A stretch of 11,937 nt of DNA, taken from assembly GCA_014523695.1 (NCBI GenBank), contig JAATVS010000285.1:1-11937 (forward strand). The letters are read 5' to 3'. This document shows positions 1 through 6,459 of this stretch, one piece after another (the first letter of the stretch is position 1; each line of letters opens with the position of its first letter). The translations under genes were made by a program, and so were the position numbers. The notes beneath the pieces were generated by a model. The model searched no databases and had not been told where the DNA came from. It saw only the letters and a program-made list of their open reading frames with translations. The DNA comes from Nitrososphaerales archaeon TH5895 (lineage in GTDB: Archaea > Thermoproteota > Nitrososphaeria > Nitrososphaerales > Nitrososphaeraceae).

Positions 1-15
1 TAAAAATAAAAATAT
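1..15 (-). terminator. T-rich tract ending the small minus-strand gene
   Basis: Read on the minus strand, about 15 bases after the stop of the small gene at 30-161, the sequence becomes ATATTTTTATTTTTA. Archaeal RNA polymerase commonly terminates at such U-rich stretches without a hairpin. The tract runs into the window edge, so its full length is unknown. Confidence 0.4.
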
Positions 16-29
16 GAGCTCGAGGTCGT

Positions 30-161
30 TTATGAAGGACGTCGTGCGCCTGAAATTACTGCAAATGCAAGTCCTACTGCAAGGCCAAATGCCAGCGGAA
101 CCCATACCCCAAAGGTTTCCATCGAGAAGACGATTACTTGTTTTAGGAGTGTTTCGAACAT
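30..161 (-). CDS. small single-pass membrane protein, unknown function
   Basis: This reading frame encodes 43 residues, starting with ATG at 161 and stopping with TAA at 30-32. The N-terminus (MFETLLKQVIVFSM) is amphipathic. A glycine- and alanine-rich hydrophobic stretch at about residues 17-38 would span a membrane once, and the protein ends in a basic tail (GARRPS). I do not recognise the family. Several signs suggest a real gene: AGGTG lies directly before the ATG, an AT-rich TATA-like element is centred about 28 bases upstream (184-198), and a T-rich tract follows the stop. It is divergent from rpl44e. It could be a small accessory subunit of a respiratory or other membrane complex, but nothing in the sequence names a partner. 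A frame this short could still be chance. Confidence 0.5.
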   Translation of the reverse strand: MFETLLKQVIVFSMETFGVWVPLAFGLAVGLAFAVISGARRPS

Positions 162-183
162 CACCTATTGGAATATAACACTT

Positions 184-198
184 AGTATATTAGATTTA
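184..198 (-). promoter_or_regulatory. TATA-like element for the small membrane protein gene
   Basis: On the minus strand this reads TAAATCTAATATACT. Its centre lies about 28 bases upstream of the ATG at 161, so transcription would begin within a few bases of the start codon, giving a leaderless or nearly leaderless mRNA. The call rests on composition and spacing only. Confidence 0.4.
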
Positions 199-316
199 CT
201 CAGAAAACCCTTTACAAGCTGAGTACGGCTTCGTTATTACAGACCAAATATTGTCCCCACAGTTATCGTGATTCATCCGGCTCTGCACAGCATTGAGCTA
301 AATGAAGCACGGTGTC

Positions 317-326
317 CTTAAATTAC
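317..326 (+). promoter_or_regulatory. TATA-like element for rpl44e-rps27e
   Basis: The sequence CTTAAATTAC is centred about 26 bases upstream of the ATG at 347, the usual archaeal TATA-to-start-site distance, which implies a leaderless or near-leaderless transcript. The rest of the gap between the small minus-strand gene and this element (162-316) shows nothing else I can name. Confidence 0.4.
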
Positions 327-346
327 CCCTTAATCTTTGTAGGTGT

Positions 347-625
347 ATGAAAATGCAGAAGGAGTTTCGGAAATTCTGCCCGAAATGTAAAACTCATACT
401 ACACAATCTATTTCTATTTATAAAAAAGGTAAAGATAGAAAGATGGCATTAGGCGCAAGGAGGCACGCTGAAGACAAGAAGGGATACGGAGGACAGAAGT
501 TTCCTGAACTTAAGAGAACAGCAAAGACCTCAAAGAAAATCACGTTGAAATATACTTGTAAGAATTGTCAAAGAAAGACTATGAAGGAAGGAATGAGGAT
601 CCGCAAATTGGAGATCCAACCATAG
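347..625 (+). CDS. rpl44e: large ribosomal subunit protein eL44 (L44e)
   Basis: A 92-residue zinc-binding protein of the large ribosomal subunit, found in archaea and eukaryotes. Two CxxC knuckles (C11/C14 and C71/C74) form the zinc site. Between them lies a lysine/arginine-rich segment with the glycine motif KGYGG, and the tail EGMRIRKLE is typical of the family. The frame is open back to 302, but the ATG at 347 gives MKMQKEF, which lines up with the family N-terminus (MQMP in haloarchaea) and gives the usual length. An alternative ATG at 353 has AGGTG seven bases upstream and would remove two residues. rps27e follows after 17 bases, so the two genes are probably co-transcribed, a common archaeal arrangement. 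Confidence 0.93.
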   Translation: MKMQKEFRKFCPKCKTHTTQSISIYKKGKDRKMALGARRHAEDKKGYGGQKFPELKRTAKTSKKITLKYTCKNCQRKTMKEGMRIRKLEIQP

Positions 626-642
626 CTAGGGTGGTATGTGGC

Positions 643-840
643 ATGAAGAGAAATATGATCCTAATACCCAAGCCTCACACTAGCTTCATCTTAATTCAAT
701 GCAATCAATGCGATGAAAAGAAAGTCGTATTTAGTCACACTACTGCTGATGTTTACTGTAAAAAATGCGGTGCAATGTTAGTAAAGAAAACTGGATCGAA
801 GGCTGAAATATTAGGCAAAGTCATAAACAATCTTGATTAA
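643..840 (+). CDS. rps27e: small ribosomal subunit protein eS27 (S27e)
   Basis: A 65-residue zinc-ribbon protein of the small ribosomal subunit. Cysteines at 20, 23, 39 and 42 form a C-x2-C-x15-C-x2-C zinc site, and the N-terminal ILIPKP and central VVFSH segments are typical of the family. The reading frame extends upstream to 565, inside rpl44e, but the ATG at 643 is the better start. It has AGGGTGG eight bases upstream, restores the normal family length and leaves a 17-base gap after rpl44e. The last 20 bases overlap, tail to tail, the end of cobY on the other strand. Confidence 0.93.
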   Translation: MKRNMILIPKPHTSFILIQCNQCDEKKVVFSHTTADVYCKKCGAMLVKKTGSKAEILGKVINNLD

Positions 841-1465
841 GTTGCAATAGTAAGTGTTCGGCAAGGCCTAAATCCGTTGCAGTATTTATATTGGCAACGA
901 GCTGTATTTCATTTACAATAGAATAGAATTCCTTAAATGGTTTCTTAGAGATAGACGTGCCCAAGTAGAATCCACAGACGCCCGTGTAACAGTATTCCTT
1001 ACTGCGGATAGCAACTAAGGAACTGCAGGTCAAGCCAACAGAGCTAACAAATGATTTTTCAGCTACAGCTGCTATACACGTATTATGAATAGATGGTGTG
1101 CATTTGTCAACCAATTTTCTGACTGTAACTACATTTAGCAATGCCAAATCTGACGGAAAAGTAAGAACCTTCTGTCCACGCATTGAATTTAGTGCTCGAG
1201 ACAGGTCACTAGAATATCCTAGCCCTTCAGCAACCATCACCTCAATTTTGTCAACTGTTCTGTATTTTCCCTCTAGAAGCTGTGTAGTGTGTGGAGAGCT
1301 AGGGCTAGATACGCACAGAATCCTGCTAAACTGGCCGGATAAAATCACTGCACGCAACACGGTTTCAATCAGCGTTTGGCCCCTTATGTGTGCTAATGGT
1401 TTTTCAATATTATCTTGCGTAATGAATCTAGACCCCTTACCACCACACATTATTACAGCTATCAT
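821..1465 (-). CDS. cobY: adenosylcobinamide-phosphate guanylyltransferase CobY
   Basis: CobY transfers GMP from GTP to adenosylcobinamide phosphate, giving AdoCbi-GDP, the activated substrate for CobS. It is the archaeal, non-homologous replacement for the guanylyltransferase half of bacterial CobU. The 214-residue product opens with the nucleotidyltransferase signature MCGGKGSRF (6-14), followed by EKPL (21-24). A GLGYSSDL segment (81-88) resembles GKGYIEDL in Methanocaldococcus CobY as I remember it, and PSDL (104-107) supplies the metal-binding aspartate. I place the start at the ATG at 1465, because it forms an ATGA overlap with the cobS stop and begins directly at the Rossmann-like strand. 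The frame continues to 1507, but that would add a 14-residue extension lying within cobS. It is the last gene of the minus-strand cobalamin cluster. Confidence 0.88.
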   Translation of the reverse strand: MIAVIMCGGKGSRFITQDNIEKPLAHIRGQTLIETVLRAVILSGQFSRILCVSSPSSPHTTQLLEGKYRTVDKIEVMVAEGLGYSSDLSRALNSMRGQKVLTFPSDLALLNVVTVRKLVDKCTPSIHNTCIAAVAEKSFVSSVGLTCSSLVAIRSKEYCYTGVCGFYLGTSISKKPFKEFYSIVNEIQLVANINTATDLGLAEHLLLQLNQDCL

Positions 1466-2229
1466 GATGAAATAAATCCTGATACAGAGGATAAGAAAAT
1501 CAAGCAAGATAATCTAACAATTTCGTTAGAAGCACCCATGACATCTCCAGAGATTCCTCCAAAACTCAGATGAGCAATGCATTGGATCAATCCTGCAATA
1601 AGAAATGCAATTACTAAGGTAAGAAGACCTTCGTACCCGGTTACAAGAAACACGATAGTCAAGGTTATCATAGTACTGGATATGAATTTCATTTTACTTT
1701 TCATGGCTAGGACAAAGGGAGAACTAAGGCCATCCCAAGCTGCTTTGCCAAAATGTGCCTGTTCTACCATCACATATTTAGCGATCACCTCAGAAGTCAA
1801 TAAGAATGAAAGGATTGTGGTGCCGTCACGGATAGATGACAGTGTCGTAAATATCCCTATAAAATATAAAATCAAAGCTGTTGCCCCAGCCGATCCTATT
1901 GAATGGTCGTGCATTGCATTTTTCTTCGATTCCCTTCCTCTCTTCACCATCAATCCGTCGGCGAAATCAGCTAATGCATCGGTATGATGCAAACCAGTTA
2001 TCAAAGTGATGAAGAGAACAACCAAAAGGCTTGTTACTTGAGGTTCAAGCACAAGTGACAGGCCATACCCAACTAAACCTGCTGATAATCCAATCAGTGC
2101 CCCAACGAGTGGAAACAGGTACATGTTTGTCGCTATGTACTTTATGTCGATTGGGCTTGATGGACTATGCCGAGCGGAAGGGATTATTGTCAAGAATGAG
2201 AGAACTGCCACAAACGGCTTAAATACCAA
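1462..2229 (-). CDS. cobS: adenosylcobinamide-GDP ribazoletransferase (cobalamin synthase) CobS
   Basis: CobS is the integral membrane enzyme that joins AdoCbi-GDP to alpha-ribazole or its phosphate in the last assembly step of cobalamin. The 255-residue protein has the family signatures: the aspartate-rich GLHHTDALADFADG (79-92), thought to bind metal and nucleotide, and GGISGDVMGASNE (224-236). About six hydrophobic segments surround these motifs. The length is typical. The only good start I find is a TTG at 2229, with GGTGG ten bases upstream. It overlaps the end of cbiB by 11 bases, while its own stop shares ATGA with cobY. Both overlaps suggest translational coupling within one mRNA. Confidence 0.9.
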   Translation of the reverse strand: MVFKPFVAVLSFLTIIPSARHSPSSPIDIKYIATNMYLFPLVGALIGLSAGLVGYGLSLVLEPQVTSLLVVLFITLITGLHHTDALADFADGLMVKRGRESKKNAMHDHSIGSAGATALILYFIGIFTTLSSIRDGTTILSFLLTSEVIAKYVMVEQAHFGKAAWDGLSSPFVLAMKSKMKFISSTMITLTIVFLVTGYEGLLTLVIAFLIAGLIQCIAHLSFGGISGDVMGASNEIVRLSCLIFLSSVSGFISS

Positions 2230-3223
2230 AAATCAAATTCCACCAACCTATATGAGACAGTACTAAGATAAGAGGAAGCGAGAAAAGCAAACAGAAAAGC
2301 ATGGTGGTTATCTTCATAATCTTGATGGCCAGCATGCATTTATCAACTGTTATCATTTCGGTCCCTTCACCTAAGGCATAACTACCCATCTTCTCAAGCT
2401 TCACTCTTAAAGCACCTGCCATAGAACTCATAGGATATCCGGCATTGATACTAGTTGTTTTGTGATGATCCCGCACAAGTATTGAGACAGAATTTTTCCA
2501 ATCTGCCTGAACCATACAAGCTGAGACAACTATTAGAAGACCAGTTATACGAGCGGGCAAGAAATTGAAAATTGTATCTAACTTAGCGGACATCCAACCT
2601 ATTTCTTTGTAGTATGGATCCGTGTATCCAAGCATGGAGTCCAAAGTATTAACTACTCTAAATGCTATACAACCTACAGGGCCTAGAATGGAATAGAAGA
2701 ACAATGGAGAAACAATTCCATCCACAGTACTTTCACTAATGCATTCGATAGTCGCAGATTGGATATATTCTTCATCCAAAGTAGTGGTATCCCTCCTGAC
2801 AATCATTGATAAATTGTATCTAGCTTCCTCCAAGTTCCCTGCCTCTATTGAACGAATGATCTGGATAGCACATTTCTCCATTCCTTTCAACGCTATTGAT
2901 ATCTTTAACAAGACCGCAAATAGAACAAAGGTGATAATTATTCCCGTGAAAAGGGCTGTCAAAGTAGTTAAGGCTATTGTCAGGAACGCTATGCCAGAAA
3001 TAAGACAACAGGAAAATAATATTCCGTTTATTTTTTCTTTGTTATGATGTGAGGTAGTACTTACCGTTCTTTTATCATCTTTCAAATTCGGAGTTATGGA
3101 TTCGATTAGTTTTCCGAGCCAGGAAACTGGATGGTACTTATTTTTGGGGTCTCCAAACACTATGTCTAGGAGTATCCCAAGAGCTAAGCCACCTACCAAA
3201 AGAATAAACTGCTCATTAATCAT
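2219..3223 (-). CDS. cbiB: adenosylcobinamide-phosphate synthase CbiB
   Basis: CbiB (called CobD in the Pseudomonas naming) attaches (R)-1-amino-2-propanol phosphate to adenosylcobyric acid, giving adenosylcobinamide phosphate. The 334-residue membrane protein carries the conserved FGDP...HPVSWLG block (23-37), ESTVDGIVSPLFF (164-176), NTLDSMLGY (192-200), NFLPAR (220-225) and NAGYPMSSMAGAL (260-272). Hydrophobic segments lie near residues 5-23, 68-110, 225-238 and 303-325. The length is normal. The ATG at 3223 overlaps the cobQ stop by 8 bases. Its substrate is supplied by CobD, encoded first in this cluster, and its product goes to CobY. Confidence 0.92.
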   Translation of the reverse strand: MINEQFILLVGGLALGILLDIVFGDPKNKYHPVSWLGKLIESITPNLKDDKRTVSTTSHHNKEKINGILFSCCLISGIAFLTIALTTLTALFTGIIITFVLFAVLLKISIALKGMEKCAIQIIRSIEAGNLEEARYNLSMIVRRDTTTLDEEYIQSATIECISESTVDGIVSPLFFYSILGPVGCIAFRVVNTLDSMLGYTDPYYKEIGWMSAKLDTIFNFLPARITGLLIVVSACMVQADWKNSVSILVRDHHKTTSINAGYPMSSMAGALRVKLEKMGSYALGEGTEMITVDKCMLAIKIMKITTMLFCLLFSLPLILVLSHIGWWNLIFGI

Positions 3224-4079
3224 TTTCTAATTCTAGTATATCCTTTGAGATTTTTCTTATGTCGATCATTGGTTTGATTTCGCTCACCAAGTCTTGGATT
3301 TGCTCATCCAAGGTGGTGTCAAGAGCAGCGTTTTTGTCATGAGAGTCCATACCATCTAGCGAATCCTCTTTTGGTAGGTCTATCTTCACTTTGGAGACTA
3401 CTCCAAAGAACTCCTTGTTTGTCATCAATTTGACAGTCGACATGGCCGTTTCTAAAAGTGATTCATCTCCTAGAAATTTATTTATCATGAATCCTTTAAC
3501 AAGTTCTCTGTCAGAAGGTTTTAGAAGTAACATTGTCCCTACGATATTGGCAAAACATCCACCTCTTTCGATATCGGCAACGATGATAACAGGAGCGTTT
3601 ACTTCTTTTGCGAGAACCATATTTGCGACATCATATTGTTGGATGTTAATTTCGGCCGGCGATCCTGCTCCCTCCATAATCACTATATCATTTTCTTTTC
3701 TGAGGCTATCCAATGAATTAAGGATAATTGGAAATGCATACTGCAACACAAATTTTTGGTAGTAGTCTTTTGCATGCATAAGCCCATGAGAATGACCTTC
3801 TACTATTACATCACTAATGTAGTTACCGTGCGGTTTAAGTAGAACTGGATTCATTCTTACGTCAGGAATTTTTCTAGATGCGAATGCTTGTACCGCTTGA
3901 GCCATTGAAATCCTCTCTAAAGAGCTCTCAATTCTGTAAATCTTCGAGGACATATTTTGAGATTTAAATGGTGCTACCTTGTATCCTCTGTCTGCAAAAA
4001 TCCTACACAGTACAGTAACAATCGTAGTTTTCCCCGAACCTGAAGATGTACCTTGAATCATCAAGATTTTTGCTGTCAT
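3216..4079 (-). CDS. cobQ: cobyric acid synthase, synthetase domain only (CobQ/CbiP)
   Basis: CobQ amidates the b, d, e and g carboxylates of adenosylcobyrinic acid a,c-diamide, using ATP. The N-terminal ATPase half is clear: P-loop GTSSGSGKT (10-18), APFKSQNMS (36-44), MNPVLLKP (76-83), EGAGSPAEIN (136-145), DIERGG (169-174) and LPKEDS (235-240). The QNMS, GAGSPAEIN and LPxEDS motifs separate it from the related CobB/CbiA. The odd point is its size: 287 residues against about 480-500 for the family. It stops shortly after LPKEDS, so the whole C-terminal glutamine amidotransferase domain is missing. There is no room for it downstream, because cbiB starts inside the last codons, so this is not a local frameshift. 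Ammonia must come from free ammonium or from a separate subunit. It shares an ATGA overlap with cobD. Confidence 0.87.
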   Translation of the reverse strand: MTAKILMIQGTSSGSGKTTIVTVLCRIFADRGYKVAPFKSQNMSSKIYRIESSLERISMAQAVQAFASRKIPDVRMNPVLLKPHGNYISDVIVEGHSHGLMHAKDYYQKFVLQYAFPIILNSLDSLRKENDIVIMEGAGSPAEINIQQYDVANMVLAKEVNAPVIIVADIERGGCFANIVGTMLLLKPSDRELVKGFMINKFLGDESLLETAMSTVKLMTNKEFFGVVSKVKIDLPKEDSLDGMDSHDKNAALDTTLDEQIQDLVSEIKPMIDIRKISKDILELEND

Positions 4080-5155
4080 GGACCCATTGATTTAAAAGCG
4101 TCTATAAGAGTGGTGTTTTCTATATGCTTTTTGACAGCAACCCGAATATGTCTTAAACCCATTCCAGTAAACGTGCTGCAATCCCGTACCAATATTCCTC
4201 TTTTGCTAAGAAGATAATTGCGCACCTCAACTGAGCTCTGATTTGAAACATCTATCAAAAAGAAGTTGACGTCAGATGGCATAGGAGAAAATTTCGTCGT
4301 CTTGCCTAGCTCGTTCATCATAAAATTTCTTTCACGTTGTATTAATCTTCTAGATTTCTCTAAATAGGATGGGTCCTTTAGTACCATCGTACCTAATTTT
4401 TGAGCTACGCCGTTTACGTTCCAAGAAATCTTATTTTCGAGCATGCGATTTATTAATTTCGGATTACATACACAATAGCCCAATCTAATGCCCGCCAGAG
4501 AGAATGATTTTGTCATCGATCTCAGTATCACCAGGTTCTTGTAGTCTGAAACCATTTCGATCATAGTATTCTTTTTATCACCGTCATCTACTAACTCAAT
4601 AAAACATTCATCTATGAAGATTTGAGTATCTGAACTAATATTTTCAATTATTTGTTGCATGGATACCGTTGATAATATTCCTGTTGGGTTGTTCGGATTG
4701 CAAAGAAAAACTGCGTCACATCCATTAGTTGATTCTTTTAATATTTTTTCAGTATCAGGTTTCCAATTCTTTAAAGGGACAATCTTGACCGCTGCTCCTG
4801 CTCTTCTGGTAGAGAGTTCGTATTCACAAAAAGTAGGTGCAGAAATAACTACATTCCTGCGAAGGAATGTGCGCGCGAAAATGTGGATTAGCTCAGTAGC
4901 ACCATTACCAATTAATAACCATGATGGGTCTAATCCTATTCCCAGGTAATCTAAAATGCTATTCTTCAATTCCCTACATAACGGATCAGGATAAGTTGTA
5001 CACAGACTATTTAATTCACCATACAGGTCACGTAATAAGTGCCTCGAAATTCCCAAAGGATTGACACTTGAGCTAAAATCGAGCTGAACCAATCCAGGAT
5101 TAACTGAATATACTCCCCCATGAAGACAATCTTGGTCAGGTTTGCTTTTCATCAT
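4076..5155 (-). CDS. cobD: L-threonine-O-3-phosphate decarboxylase CobD
   Basis: A PLP-dependent fold-type I enzyme that decarboxylates L-threonine-O-3-phosphate to (R)-1-amino-2-propanol phosphate, the linker used by CbiB. Numbered from the TTG at 5167, it shows HGG (16-18), DFSSSVNPLG (30-39), CNPNNPTG (156-163), IDECFIEL (185-192) and RSMTKSFSLAGIRLGY (216-231), with K220 as the PLP-binding lysine. HGG near the N-terminus, DEcFIel and the ISWNVN segment (247-252) fit CobD rather than its relative HisC, as does the position at the head of a cob cluster. The start is uncertain. ATG at 5155 or 5152 would give a short leader from the TATA-like CATTATAATG. The TTG at 5167 has AGGTGG ten bases upstream and adds four residues. 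HisC activity cannot be fully excluded. Confidence 0.88.
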   Translation of the reverse strand: MMKSKPDQDCLHGGVYSVNPGLVQLDFSSSVNPLGISRHLLRDLYGELNSLCTTYPDPLCRELKNSILDYLGIGLDPSWLLIGNGATELIHIFARTFLRRNVVISAPTFCEYELSTRRAGAAVKIVPLKNWKPDTEKILKESTNGCDAVFLCNPNNPTGILSTVSMQQIIENISSDTQIFIDECFIELVDDGDKKNTMIEMVSDYKNLVILRSMTKSFSLAGIRLGYCVCNPKLINRMLENKISWNVNGVAQKLGTMVLKDPSYLEKSRRLIQRERNFMMNELGKTTKFSPMPSDVNFFLIDVSNQSSVEVRNYLLSKRGILVRDCSTFTGMGLRHIRVAVKKHIENTTLIDAFKSMGP

Positions 5156-5184
5156 CGGCTCATCCAATAGCTATTTTCCACCTG

Positions 5185-5194
5185 CATTATAATG
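5185..5194 (-). promoter_or_regulatory. TATA-like palindrome upstream of the cobalamin cluster
   Basis: CATTATAATG is a perfect 10-base palindrome centred about 35 bases before the ATG at 5155. As a TATA box it would start transcription near 5164, giving the short leader seen for other genes here. AGGTGG at 5178-5183 lies between it and the gene. No cobalamin riboswitch is visible in the 124-base divergent gap (5168-5291). Confidence 0.3.
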
Positions 5195-5257
5195 TAGATG
5201 TTGGCTATTAGGACACATTGAACGTATTCTCTCTCAGTATCGATGGCTTTTCGTGAA

Positions 5258-5273
5258 AAGATTATTAGTTGTA
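5258..5273 (+). promoter_or_regulatory. TATA-like element for asd
   Basis: The AT-rich AAGATTATTAGTTGTA is centred about 27 bases upstream of the asd ATG at 5292, the usual archaeal TATA-to-start-site spacing. The match to a canonical TATA box is only moderate. Confidence 0.3.
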
Positions 5274-5291
5274 ATTTACTAAGCCAACCTG

Positions 5292-6368
5292 ATGTTGAAG
5301 GTTGCACTAATAGGCGCCACTGGAGCGGTAGGCCAAGAATTTGTATTGGCGTTAAATAAGCATCCGTGGTTTGAATTGACTGCAGTCGTCTCATCTTCAA
5401 GATCAGCTGGAAAAAAGTACTTGGATTCCTTAAGGGATCCGGCTTCGGCAATTTTGAGATGGCATAGTAGGAATGAAGTTCCTGAATACGTTCGTGATAT
5501 GATGGTCTCTACCGTAGACCATATCAAGCCAGATTCGTTTGACCTTGTATTCACTGCACTGGAATCAGATGATGCACTTAAAATTGAGCCCAATTTCGCG
5601 AAATCTGTACCTGTCATAAGTACTGCCGCGGCTTTCAGATATGAAAATGATGTACCCATACTTATACCTGGAATAAATGAAGAACATATCGACCTGTTGA
5701 ATGTCCAGAGAAAGCAACGAAAATGGGAAGGATTCATATGTCCATTACCTAACTGCACCACTACCGGGCTAGTGATCACACTGAAACCTATTATGGAAAG
5801 TGCGGGTCTACGAAGCGTAATCATGACCTCTATGCAGGCTATTTCTGGTGCAGGTAGATCACCGGGGGTTGTCGCTCTAGACATTCTTGATAACGTAATA
5901 CCATATATCCCTAAGGAAGAAGAGAAGGTCCAAGTAGAGACGAAAAAGATCCTCGGTAAATTGGACAAAGATTCCATTAGTCCAGATGCTCTAAAAGTTA
6001 GCTGTACTTGCACTAGAGTACCCGTATTGGACGGTCACACTGAATCAGTGTTTGTAGAAACGGAGAAATCTCTGGAGCCAGACGAAGTGAAGCAACTCAT
6101 GGTTAACTTCTCAGATTCAGTTACCATCCGAGGACTACCTTCTGCTCCCAGAGATTACATCGTCGTACACGACGATCCTACTAGACCACAGCCTCGCATC
6201 GATCGAGAGATCAATGACGGGATGACAACAGTTGTTGGGAGACTTAGAAAGGACTCTGTCTTTGACCATGGCATAAAATATGTCTTGCTGTCACACAACG
6301 AAAAGATGGGATCAGCGAAAGGAGCCGTTTTGATGGCTGAATTGCTAAAAGATAAAGGGATTCTATAA
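5292..6368 (+). CDS. asd: aspartate-semialdehyde dehydrogenase (archaeal/fungal type)
   Basis: Asd reduces L-aspartyl-4-phosphate to aspartate semialdehyde with NADPH, the branch point to threonine, methionine and lysine. The 358-residue protein opens with a Rossmann motif, IGATGAVGQ (7-15). The catalytic cysteine is C155 in LPNCTTTG (152-159), and the general base is H249 in RVPVLDGHTE (242-251). The SGAGRSPG (185-192) and RPQPRID (298-304) segments also fit the family. The length suits the archaeal/fungal subtype. A close paralogue is the malonyl-CoA/succinyl-CoA reductase of Sulfolobales. The PNCTTT active site fits Asd better than the PLCTAQ I recall for that reductase, but the substrate is not proven. 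It is divergent from cobD and may supply the threonine that becomes the CobD substrate. Confidence 0.85.
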   Translation: MLKVALIGATGAVGQEFVLALNKHPWFELTAVVSSSRSAGKKYLDSLRDPASAILRWHSRNEVPEYVRDMMVSTVDHIKPDSFDLVFTALESDDALKIEPNFAKSVPVISTAAAFRYENDVPILIPGINEEHIDLLNVQRKQRKWEGFICPLPNCTTTGLVITLKPIMESAGLRSVIMTSMQAISGAGRSPGVVALDILDNVIPYIPKEEEKVQVETKKILGKLDKDSISPDALKVSCTCTRVPVLDGHTESVFVETEKSLEPDEVKQLMVNFSDSVTIRGLPSAPRDYIVVHDDPTRPQPRIDREINDGMTTVVGRLRKDSVFDHGIKYVLLSHNEKMGSAKGAVLMAELLKDKGIL

Positions 6369-6369
6369 T

Positions 6370-6386
6370 CTTATTTTATTCTTCTA
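6370..6386 (+). terminator. T-rich tract after asd
   Basis: The run CTTATTTTATTCTTCTA begins two bases after the asd stop and precedes the Lrp promoter. U-rich runs such as this terminate archaeal transcription without a hairpin. Confidence 0.4.
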
Positions 6387-6410
6387 AAAAACAGAGCTAT
6401 ATTTTGAAAA

Positions 6411-6424
6411 TAATACATTTATTA
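6411..6424 (+). promoter_or_regulatory. TATA-like element for the Lrp-type regulator
   Basis: TAATACATTTATTA is preceded by a purine-rich stretch (GAAAA) that could act as a BRE. It lies about 42 bases before the ATG at 6460, so the start site would fall roughly 10-15 bases before the gene. Confidence 0.45.
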
Positions 6425-6459
6425 ACCCCTCATGATGTAAAGATATCCAAGAGCGATAT

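Noticed and set aside
302..346. Longer N-terminus for eL44 starting at 302
   Set aside because: The extra 15 residues do not occur in the family, and a TATA-like element lies inside this stretch.
1098..1475. Open frame of 125 codons on the plus strand opposite cobY
   Set aside because: It is antisense to a recognised gene, with no domain, no promoter and no ribosome binding site. CobY explains the region.
4076..5155. Histidinol-phosphate aminotransferase (HisC) as the identity of the PLP enzyme
   Set aside because: The HGG N-terminal motif, the DEcFIel segment and the position at the head of a cobalamin cluster all fit CobD better. HisC cannot be excluded without an assay.
5168..5291. Possible cobalamin riboswitch upstream of the cob cluster
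   Set aside because: The gap is only 124 bases, too short for a full cobalamin riboswitch plus promoter. No B12-box-like sequence was recognised, and archaea rarely use this switch.
5279..6013. Long open frame of 244 codons on the minus strand within asd
   Set aside because: It lies entirely opposite a well-supported asd apart from a few bases, shows no family motif and has a low-complexity, serine-rich look. It is a mirror frame of asd.
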